8,618 nucleotides of DNA from Eubacteriales Family XIII. Incertae Sedis bacterium (GTDB lineage Bacteria; Bacillota; Clostridia; Peptostreptococcales; Anaerovoracaceae): contig JAITNA010000053.1 of assembly GCA_031290715.1 (NCBI GenBank), positions 1 through 8,618 of the forward strand, given 5' to 3'. Position 1 is the stretch's first letter. Every line of letters starts with the position of its first letter. A program made the position numbers and the translations under genes. The notes under the pieces were generated by a model. The model saw only the letters and a list, made by a program, of their open reading frames with translations, did no database searches and was not told where the DNA came from. Positions 1 through 6,166 of this stretch are shown here, one piece after another.

Positions 1-1350
1 GAATTCATTGCCGTGTACGGCCGTCGGCGTGTCGGGAAAACCTTTCTTGTGCGTACGCTTTTCGAAAAGGATTTTGCCTTCCATGTGACGGCGGTGTTGG
101 GCTTGGATACGCAAGCGCATCTGTCGAACTTTGCGAGCGCGCTTTCCGAATATGGCGGCAGGGAAGAGGACGCGCCGGAGAACTGGCCCTCTGCATTCCG
201 GCGGCTCAGGGCGTTGCTTGAAAACGCAAATCGAAAAAGAAAGGTTGTTTTCATCGACGAGATGCCTTGGCTCGATACGAAAGGATCGGGATTCGTACCC
301 GCATTGGAGAATTTTTGGAACGGGTGGGCTTCCGCAAGGGAGGATATCTGTCTCATCATCTGCGGCTCCGCGGCTTCATGGATCGTGAAAAAATTATTCC
401 AAAACCGCGGGGGGCTGCACAACCGCGTCACGCGCCGGATACTGCTTCAGCCATTTTCGCTTGCCGAATGCCGGCGGTATTTCATGCAGGAGGGTTTGCC
501 GGCCGACGAAACAAATCTGTTGGAAGCCTATATGTGCGTGGGGGGCATACCTTACTATTTGAGCCTGCTTCGCGCCGGAAACAGCCTTGCGCAAAATATC
601 AGCCGCCTTTGCTTTTCGCCGGGCGGGGCGCTGCGGGAGGAGTTTGGCAATCTTTACGCATCGCTTTTTCAAAATGCCGACCGGCACATTGCGGTGGTCT
701 ATGCGCTCGGGAAAAAGTCGAAGGGGCTGACGCGGGAGGAGATCAAGAAAGCGACGGGGCTGCCCGAGGGTGGGAACTTTTCGGCGATTTTAAGCGAGTT
801 GGAAATGAGCGGGTTCATACGAAAGTACACGCCTTTTTCAAAAAAGAAGAAAGGGTCGCTCTATCAGCTGACCGACCATTATACGCTGTTCTATCTCGCG
901 TTCATCAGGGGAAGCCAGGACAACGATGATGCGTTTTGGCAGAAAACGCGCGAAACACAGCGTTTTCGGACGTGGCGCGGGTATGCTTTTGAGCAAGTAT
1001 GCCTGTCGCATATCGACCAGATTCGGCGGGCGGTCGGCGTGTCGGGCGTCATCACGTGTATCGCGTCTTGGCGCAGCGAGGAGTCGAAGCCCGGCGCGCA
1101 GATTGACCTGCTGATCGATCGGAATGACGGCGCAGTCACGCTTTGCGAGATGAAGTATTCGGATTCCGACATCGCGATTACAAAGAGTCTGGCGGCGAAT
1201 CTCCGCAACAAGCGAAATGCCTTCGCCGGCGAAACCGGGACGACGAAAGCCGTACAGATCGCGATAGTCACCCCCATCGGCGTGAAACGCAGCGCTTACT
1301 ATGACGTAGCGCAGACCGTGGTCACAATGGAGGACCTGACGCGGGATTGA
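1..1350 (+). CDS. AAA+ ATPase with DUF234 nuclease-like C-terminus (5' truncated by window edge)
   Basis: The reading frame is open from base 1, so the true start lies to the left and probably only some 20-30 residues are missing. Counting from the first visible residue, the Walker A motif GRRRVGKT is at 7-14, Walker B VVFIDE at 82-87, and an Arg-finger-like NRGGLHNR at 135-142. A winged-helix-like stretch follows at about 228-304. The end carries a PD-(D/E)XK-like signature: Glu331 in YAFEQ, Asp369 in AQIDLL, and Glu383-x-Lys385 in CEMKYS. This order matches the ATPase_2 (PF01637) plus DUF234 (PF03008) family of stand-alone P-loop ATPases, common in anaerobic bacteria and archaea. Their role is not established; the nuclease fold suggests action on nucleic acid. 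The C-terminus looks complete, ending in the family's V-T-x-E-D-L type tail. The gene faces serS and is not part of that operon. The start GTG at 13 is inside the Walker A region, so it cannot be the real start. Confidence 0.9.
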   Translation, partial: EFIAVYGRRRVGKTFLVRTLFEKDFAFHVTAVLGLDTQAHLSNFASALSEYGGREEDAPENWPSAFRRLRALLENANRKRKVVFIDEMPWLDTKGSGFVPALENFWNGWASAREDICLIICGSAASWIVKKLFQNRGGLHNRVTRRILLQPFSLAECRRYFMQEGLPADETNLLEAYMCVGGIPYYLSLLRAGNSLAQNISRLCFSPGGALREEFGNLYASLFQNADRHIAVVYALGKKSKGLTREEIKKATGLPEGGNFSAILSELEMSGFIRKYTPFSKKKKGSLYQLTDHYTLFYLAFIRGSQDNDDAFWQKTRETQRFRTWRGYAFEQVCLSHIDQIRRAVGVSGVITCIASWRSEESKPGAQIDLLIDRNDGAVTLCEMKYSDSDIAITKSLAANLRNKRNAFAGETGTTKAVQIAIVTPIGVKRSAYYDVAQTVVTMEDLTRD

Positions 1351-1387
1351 CCGATATTTGCAACTACGTTCAGATGGGCGCGGGCTA
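1351..1387. other. Convergent intergenic gap without visible terminator
   Basis: These 37 bases separate the stop codons of the ATPase gene and serS. I looked for a GC-rich hairpin followed by a T run in either direction and saw none. The only inverted match is a weak GATATT/AATATC pair, 1353-1358 with 1397-1402, with a loop of nearly 40 bases. Transcripts from the two sides probably run into each other or end by another route. Confidence 0.5.
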
Positions 1388-2659
1388 TTACCGAATAATA
1401 TCCGTCCCGACGAAAGCTTGCAGAACATCCGGCACCTTCACGCTGCCGTCCGCTTGTTGGCAGTTCTCGAGGACGGCGGCTACGGTCCTGCCCACGGCAA
1501 GGCCGGAGCCGTTGAGCGTATGAACAAACTCCGGCTTCGCGCCGGCTTCCCTGCGGAAGCGGATGTTCGCGCGGCGCGCCTGAAAATCCGTGAAACTGCT
1601 GCACGAACTGATTTCGACATAACGCCCGTAGCTGGGCATCCAAACCTCGATATCATAGGTCTTGGCGGAAGAAAATCCGAGGTCGCCCGTTGAAAGCGCG
1701 ACGACGCGATAGGGAAGCGCAAGCCGTTTGAGCACCTCCTCGGCCGCCGCCGTCAGCGACTCTAATTCCGCGGGGCTGTCCTCCGGCTTCGTGAATTTCA
1801 CCAACTCAACCTTGTTGAACTGATGTACGCGGATAAGGCCGCGCGTATCCCGTCCGGCCGAGCCCGCTTCTTTGCGGAAGCACGGCGTATATGCCGTATA
1901 ATAGACCGGAAGGGCGCCGCCCTCCAAGATTTCGTCCATGAACAGATTGGTCAGCGGCACCTCGGCCGTCGGCACGAGGAAGAAATCCTTGGCCGGTACA
2001 TGGAACATATCATCTTCAAACTTGGGCAGCTGCCCCGTCCCCGTCATCGCCGCCCGATTGACCATGAAAGGCGGCAGGATCTCCGTGAACCCATGCTCGG
2101 CCGTGTGGAGATCGAGCATGAAATTGATGAGGGCGCGTTCCAATTTCGCCCCGAGCCCCTTATCGATCGCAAACCGCGCGCCCGCAATCTTGGCCGCGCG
2201 CTCAAAGTCGAGGATATCCAAGTCCGTCCCGATGTCCCAATGGGCTTTCGGCTCAAAATCAAACGCGGTCGGCTCCCCGAACTTGCGCAGCTCTACGTTG
2301 TCGTTCTCATCCCCGCCGACCGGGACGCCCGTGTCCGGGGTATTGGGTATGCCGAGAAGCATGTCGCGAAGCTGCCCCTCGACCATAGCAAGCTTCACCT
2401 CGTCCTCCTTGATTTGGCCCGCGAGCGTTTTCATCTCGGCAAGGACGGCGTCTGCGTCGCCGCCTTCTTTCTTGATCCGCGGGATATCTTTGGAAACGGC
2501 ATTCTGCCGGCTCTTTTTCTTTTCCGAATCGGCGATGATTTCACGGCGCCGCGCATCCAATCCGGGGATTTCGGAAAGCCCGAAATCCCCATGGCCGCGG
2601 CTCTCGACCGCGGCTTTGACCGTTTCAAAATCTTCTCTGATTCGTTTGAGTTCCAGCAT
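1388..2659 (-). CDS. serS: Seryl-tRNA synthetase
   Basis: Cytoplasmic class II aminoacyl-tRNA synthetase that charges tRNA-Ser (and tRNA-Sec where present) with serine using ATP. The 423 residues match the usual bacterial length. Residues 1-105 form the charged antiparallel coiled coil that holds the long variable arm of tRNA-Ser, beginning MLELKRIREDFE. The catalytic core shows the serine-binding TAE at 231-233, motif 2 with FRKEAGSAGRDTRG at 261-274, the GDLGFSSAKTYDIEVW stretch at 325-340, EISSCSSF at 349-356, and motif 3 with NGSGLAVGRT at 383-392. All key residues appear intact. The ATG start is preceded by AAAGGG five bases upstream. The gene lies 41 bp behind the UPF0182 gene on the same strand and is probably the last gene of that operon. 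No T-box leader fits in the gap, so serine-starvation control, if present, must act elsewhere. Confidence 0.98.
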   Translation of the reverse strand: MLELKRIREDFETVKAAVESRGHGDFGLSEIPGLDARRREIIADSEKKKSRQNAVSKDIPRIKKEGGDADAVLAEMKTLAGQIKEDEVKLAMVEGQLRDMLLGIPNTPDTGVPVGGDENDNVELRKFGEPTAFDFEPKAHWDIGTDLDILDFERAAKIAGARFAIDKGLGAKLERALINFMLDLHTAEHGFTEILPPFMVNRAAMTGTGQLPKFEDDMFHVPAKDFFLVPTAEVPLTNLFMDEILEGGALPVYYTAYTPCFRKEAGSAGRDTRGLIRVHQFNKVELVKFTKPEDSPAELESLTAAAEEVLKRLALPYRVVALSTGDLGFSSAKTYDIEVWMPSYGRYVEISSCSSFTDFQARRANIRFRREAGAKPEFVHTLNGSGLAVGRTVAAVLENCQQADGSVKVPDVLQAFVGTDIIR

Positions 2660-2664
2660 GCTTA

Positions 2665-2670
2665 CCCTTT
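2665..2670 (-). promoter_or_regulatory. Ribosome binding site of serS
   Basis: On the - strand AAAGGG stands five bases before the serS ATG. It is the second copy of a short direct repeat (GGCAAAGGGCAAAGGG), so two weak SD-like sites sit in tandem. A six-codon ORF, MAKGKG, runs from an ATG at 2682 to a TAA at 2662-2664, through both sites. Confidence 0.55.
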
Positions 2671-2700
2671 GCCCTTTGCCATGACGCCTGACGCACAGGT

Positions 2701-5700
2701 CTATTCGCCTTTGGTTTCCTCCGGCTCCGTCGCGGCTGCACCGTTATCCGCGTCGTCCGCATCCGCGCCATCCGCGCCATCGGCGCCCGGCGTCACGGCC
2801 GCCGCGGTCGTCCCGCCGCCGGCCAATTTGTTCAAATATTCCTCAAGCCGCGCCTGTGCTTCGCCGTACTTCGCCCAGTCGCCGGCTTTCAGCGCGTCCT
2901 GCCCCTCGGTATACGCCTGCTGCGCCGCCGCAATCAATTCCTGCGTACTCATCACAACGTCCGAACCGGAACCGCCGGAGCCGTTGCCGGACGTATCGCC
3001 GGAGGATGCGCCGCCTTCCTGATCCGCATCCGTGCCGCCCGGCAAAGTCGCCGATCCGTCGCCGACGCCCGCGCCGAACATCGCGTCAAGCGCTTCGGCC
3101 AGCGTGGCCTTGTAAGCGATCCGGTCGTTGTAGTAGACGACGACGCGCTTGACCTCCGGCATCGAGCCGCTGCTCGCCCGAAGGTAGATCGGCTCCACAT
3201 ACATAAGGCTGTCTTTGATCGGAATGATGAACATATTGCCCCGGCTGTAGGTCGACCCGGAGTTTTGCCAGAGCGCGAAATCCTGCGAAATGATCGTATC
3301 CTGCGCGATCTGCGCGTCGATCTGGCTCGGCCCCATGACGATCCGCCCCTTCGGGAACTGCAGCAGCATCAGCTCGCCGTAATGCGCCCCATCGTTTCTC
3401 GCGATCAAAAGCCCCGTCATATTATTCTTATCTTTCGGCGTGTACGGAATGGAATTGATGAACTCCACATCGCTTTCGCCCGGCAGTTTCATGATGTAAT
3501 AATTGGAGGACATCGGCGTTTCCTCGTCGGCGGCGCCCACCTTTTCTTTTGCGATATCCCACAGATCCGCGCTTTGGTAAAACACATTGATGTCGCTGAC
3601 GTGATAACGCTTGTATACATTGGCCTGTATCGTGAGCATCGTGTGCGGATAGCGGATATGCTCCCCGACGCCGTCCGGCATCTCATTGAAATCATGGAAA
3701 AGCGCCGGATAGATACCCCTCATCGTATTCGCGATCGGGTCGCTGTCGTCGAGCAGATAATAGCCCGTGTCCCCCGTGTAGGCGTCGATCACGACCTTCA
3801 CCGAATTGCGGATGTAGTTGGTTGTGCCGCCCTGGCTGATATTGTACGGCTCGGAGTAAGGATAGCTGCTGCTCGTCGTATAGGCGTCGATGATCCAGTA
3901 CAACTTGCCGTTCGCCGTCACCATGTAGGGGTCGGAGTATTCGAGGTAGGGCATGATCTCCCGTACGCGCTCCGAGATGTTGCGGTTAATAATAATCCGC
4001 GACTCGCCGCCGATGTTCGACGACACGAGAAGCTTCATGCTCTGCTCGCGGATCGCAAACATGATACGGTTGAACAGGTTCATGCGGACGCCGCTGTCGG
4101 CCTCGTATTTCGTCGATACGTCGCTCTCGCCCTGCGGATAATCAAACTCTTCCTCGTCCGTGCCGACCACGATATAGTTGCCCGTCTGCTGCCCGAAATA
4201 GATCTCCGGCCGCGTGATCGTGATCTCCTCGACATCCGATTCCGGCGGGATATTCTTGATCAGCGTGTCGGGCTGCCCGCTGCTCGTGACCTTGTCCACC
4301 CGCGACATGACGACGCCGTAGCCATGCGTGTATTTGAGATGGAGGTTGAGCCATTGCTGAGAGGTCTTTGCTTCGTCGATCTCCCGCGCCGCCAGGAATG
4401 TCTGCGTATACTCGCCGTTAATCATGTAGCGGTCGACGTTCACCTCATCAAATTCATAGAACTGCCGCAGGCTTTGCGTATTATTGTAATAAGTCTGCGC
4501 GGGCTCGTAGTCGTTGATTCGGATGTTTTTGATCGAATCCGAATTTTCGAGAATATCCGCGCCCGTCAGACTGGCGTCCGCGGCAAAATCGTTGACGGCG
4601 ACATCCTCAAGGTCGTACGCGTTTTGCGTGAACTCGATGTTGTATGCCAGATAGGGCCGCTCCTTGTTGATGGCGTCCGGCGAAACGACAAGGCCCTGCA
4701 CAATGCTGCTCGTGATCACGCCGATAATGCCGACGGCGATCATGACGACAGGGACGACAAAGGTCGTCTTGACTTTCTTTCGCAGGACGCCGACCGCAAA
4801 CATAATGGCCGCAATCACGGACAGAACAATGAGAATGCGGTATACCCACAGCGTGATGTGAATGTCCGTGTAGCCCGCTCCGTACAGCGCGTCCGTGCTC
4901 GTATACAGCAGGTCAAACTGCCGCAGGAAGAAATTGACGCCGAGCATGAGGAAGAACAGAATGCCGAGTACAATAATCTGTTTGGACGCGATATAGATCA
5001 GCTCGCGGAAATGCCCGCCTCCGGTTCCGTCCGCGCGCGGCTGCGCGTTCATGCTCACGGAATCCGGGTCGATACCGATCGCCCGCATGAGATTCTCCAC
5101 AAAGGGGCTGCGCTGCGGCTGCGTGTTCTTGCGCCGCGCGCCGAGCTCGTCCTCCGGCCCCTCGTCGGCCGGGATGGCCTTCGGCGGGGCTACGCTGAGC
5201 AGAATGGCGTAATAGATAAAGGTCATAAACGCGAATACCACAATGCCCGTAATGACCGTATTGTTCATCCCGTGAATGAACTGCAGCTTAAAGGTATAAA
5301 ACGAAACATCGAGCCCGAAGATCGGGTCTTTGATCGAAAAATCTGTCGAATTGAAGAACTGAAGGGCGGTGTACCAAATGCTCGAAACCGCCGTGTAGGT
5401 GATGATCAGCGACGCAATCGCGGCGAAGGCAAGGGAAAGCCATCTCTGCCCTTTCTTGCCCAACGTTTCCTGCTGTATGATGAGCCGTTTGTGGTAGCCC
5501 TTGTTGATGGCGTGCAGATACAGGTAGCCGAGCAGGAAGAGTACGATGAAAGTCGGAACCCCGATCAGCAGCTGCGTGAACAACTTCTTGAGAAAAACGC
5601 TGATGTATCCGAGATCGTTGAACCATAGGATATCGGTAATGAATCCGGATAGTCCTACGATCACGATGATCAGAAAGATCACAACGATGACGATGGTTGC

Positions 5701-5727
5701 GACAATCTTTTTACCTTTTCCGTTCAT
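2701..5727 (-). CDS. UPF0182 family large integral membrane protein
   Basis: This 1008-residue protein has a short cytoplasmic N-terminus and seven predicted membrane helices at about 8-30, 50-73, 97-119, 153-180, 242-267, 291-315 and 322-347. A charged cytoplasmic loop lies at 181-240. Residues 350 to about 890 form a large domain expected outside the membrane. UPF0182 (PF03699, COG1615) hallmarks are visible: KERPYLAYNIEFTQNAY at 355-371, YTHGYGVVMS at 466-475, RPEIYFGQ at 506-513 and GIYPALF at 671-677. Length is normal for the family, whose function is unknown. A Gly/Ser linker at about 891-922 leads to a helical segment at 926-969 and a low-complexity acidic Ala-Asp-Gly tail at 975-1008. 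The ATG has an AGAAAGG site 11 bases upstream. Neighbours are the small TM protein (31 bp upstream) and serS (41 bp downstream). Family assignment is firm; any cellular role would be a guess. Confidence 0.95.
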   Translation of the reverse strand: MNGKGKKIVATIVIVVIFLIIVIVGLSGFITDILWFNDLGYISVFLKKLFTQLLIGVPTFIVLFLLGYLYLHAINKGYHKRLIIQQETLGKKGQRWLSLAFAAIASLIITYTAVSSIWYTALQFFNSTDFSIKDPIFGLDVSFYTFKLQFIHGMNNTVITGIVVFAFMTFIYYAILLSVAPPKAIPADEGPEDELGARRKNTQPQRSPFVENLMRAIGIDPDSVSMNAQPRADGTGGGHFRELIYIASKQIIVLGILFFLMLGVNFFLRQFDLLYTSTDALYGAGYTDIHITLWVYRILIVLSVIAAIMFAVGVLRKKVKTTFVVPVVMIAVGIIGVITSSIVQGLVVSPDAINKERPYLAYNIEFTQNAYDLEDVAVNDFAADASLTGADILENSDSIKNIRINDYEPAQTYYNNTQSLRQFYEFDEVNVDRYMINGEYTQTFLAAREIDEAKTSQQWLNLHLKYTHGYGVVMSRVDKVTSSGQPDTLIKNIPPESDVEEITITRPEIYFGQQTGNYIVVGTDEEEFDYPQGESDVSTKYEADSGVRMNLFNRIMFAIREQSMKLLVSSNIGGESRIIINRNISERVREIMPYLEYSDPYMVTANGKLYWIIDAYTTSSSYPYSEPYNISQGGTTNYIRNSVKVVIDAYTGDTGYYLLDDSDPIANTMRGIYPALFHDFNEMPDGVGEHIRYPHTMLTIQANVYKRYHVSDINVFYQSADLWDIAKEKVGAADEETPMSSNYYIMKLPGESDVEFINSIPYTPKDKNNMTGLLIARNDGAHYGELMLLQFPKGRIVMGPSQIDAQIAQDTIISQDFALWQNSGSTYSRGNMFIIPIKDSLMYVEPIYLRASSGSMPEVKRVVVYYNDRIAYKATLAEALDAMFGAGVGDGSATLPGGTDADQEGGASSGDTSGNGSGGSGSDVVMSTQELIAAAQQAYTEGQDALKAGDWAKYGEAQARLEEYLNKLAGGGTTAAAVTPGADGADGADADDADNGAAATEPEETKGE

Positions 5728-5738
5728 TTGATATATTA

Positions 5739-5745
5739 CCTTTCT
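5739..5745 (-). promoter_or_regulatory. Ribosome binding site of the UPF0182 gene
   Basis: AGAAAGG on the - strand, 11 bases before the ATG at 5727, in an AT-rich 31-bp gap after the small TM gene. It supports this ATG as the start. Confidence 0.6.
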
Positions 5746-5758
5746 ATTTCGATAGAGT

Positions 5759-6007
5759 TTAGGAACCGGATCCGAATTTTTCCTTCATGAGGTCTAAGAA
5801 ATCCTGAACATAGAACGCGCCCCATGAATCCGGCGCAAACTTTGCGACCGCGATCGCCGACACGACAATCACAAGCACCACAATGAGAATGGTGATCGCA
5901 ACCGAAAGAAGATTTCTCTTGATATTGGATGGTTCTTTTTTTTGCGGCTGCGGTTTGACTGCGGGCTGCGGTTTGACCGCGGGCTGCGGCGCAGACGGCT
6001 GCGGCAC
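5759..6007 (-). CDS. Small proline-rich single-pass membrane protein (start uncertain)
   Basis: From the first usable start codon, a GTG at 6005-6007, this encodes 82 residues. Residues 1-24 are Pro/Gln/Ala/Lys-rich with a (PAVKPQ) repeat. A basic patch (KKEPSNIKRN) follows, then one strong membrane helix at about 33-56, then a short tail ending MKEKFGSGS. By the positive-inside rule the N-terminus is cytoplasmic. I do not recognise a family. The GTG has no Shine-Dalgarno sequence, and the frame is open upstream to 6163, so the real protein is probably longer: 129 residues if an ATC at 6146-6148 is used behind the strong SD at 6159-6166, or part of one long protein with the acidic ORF, which lies in the same frame behind a TAG. 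The existence of a translated TM segment is likelier than this exact start. An A8 run (5936-5943) sits just before the membrane helix. Confidence 0.65.
   Translation of the reverse strand: MPQPSAPQPAVKPQPAVKPQPQKKEPSNIKRNLLSVAITILIVVLVIVVSAIAVAKFAPDSWGAFYVQDFLDLMKEKFGSGS
5946..5989 (-). repeat. 18-bp tandem repeat in the small TM gene
   Basis: Two 18-base units (5946-5963 and 5964-5981) differ at one position, followed by the first eight bases of a third. They encode the Pro-Ala-Val-Lys-Pro-Gln repeat before the membrane helix. The multiple-of-three unit preserves the frame if the copy number changes. Confidence 0.8.
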
Positions 6008-6163
6008 GGCCGCCGCTTGCTGCGGTTCACTGAGCGGCTGCGAAAGTATGGCAGCCGTTCGCGACGGTATGGCCGGCGCTTGCGGCGCGGGTATGACCTC
6101 CGCTTTCCGCTCTTCCTCCTCAAAGGGGAAAGCAATTGGCCTGTCGATAAACGCCGCGACCTC
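6008..6163 (-). other. Open in-frame stretch between the TAG of the acidic ORF and the GTG of the TM gene
   Basis: These 52 codons contain no stop and no ATG, GTG or TTG in the frame shared by both flanking ORFs. Translated, they begin EVAAFIDRPIAFPFEEEERK and continue rich in Pro, Ala and Glu. The style resembles the acidic protein upstream and flows into the proline-rich start of the TM protein. Protein-like composition, an intact frame and a strong SD at its upstream end argue that it is translated, either from a non-canonical start such as the ATC at 6146-6148 or as a continuation of the upstream gene. Confidence 0.6.
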
Positions 6164-6166
6164 CTA
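6159..6166 (-). promoter_or_regulatory. Perfect Shine-Dalgarno (TAGGAGGT) overlapping the TAG stop of the acidic ORF
   Basis: AGGAGGT is fully complementary to the 16S rRNA anti-SD and overlaps the TAG of the upstream gene, an arrangement typical of translational coupling. No ATG, GTG or TTG follows at normal distance. The nearest candidates are the in-frame ATC at 6146-6148 (11 bases after GGAGG) and an out-of-frame TTG at 6133-6135, whose arginine-rich product looks like a shadow frame. Confidence 0.6.

Noticed and set aside
1..6. EcoRI site (GAATTC) at the window edge as a possible cloning junction
   Set aside because: The two codons encode Glu-Phe, which fits the residues expected before Walker A in this ATPase family, so the site is natural sequence.
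2704..2760. Calcium-binding (dockerin or EF-hand-like) loops in the Asp-rich tail of the UPF0182 protein
   Set aside because: The spacing of Asp and Gly does not fit the DxDxDG pattern; it is simple low-complexity repetition.
1823..3022. 399-codon + strand frame across the serS and UPF0182 genes
   Set aside because: It runs antisense over two well-identified genes and their gap; shadow frame.
3265..5628. 787-codon open frame on the + strand opposite the UPF0182 gene
   Set aside because: It is fully antisense to a gene with clear family motifs, is rich in Arg, Asp and His as expected of a complementary frame in GC-rich DNA, and shows no recognisable domain.
5869..6135. Arg/Ser-rich - strand frame with a TTG start downstream of the strong SD
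   Set aside because: The TTG is 24 bases past the SD, the product is low-complexity Arg-Ser, and it overlaps the TM frame, which has a clear membrane helix.
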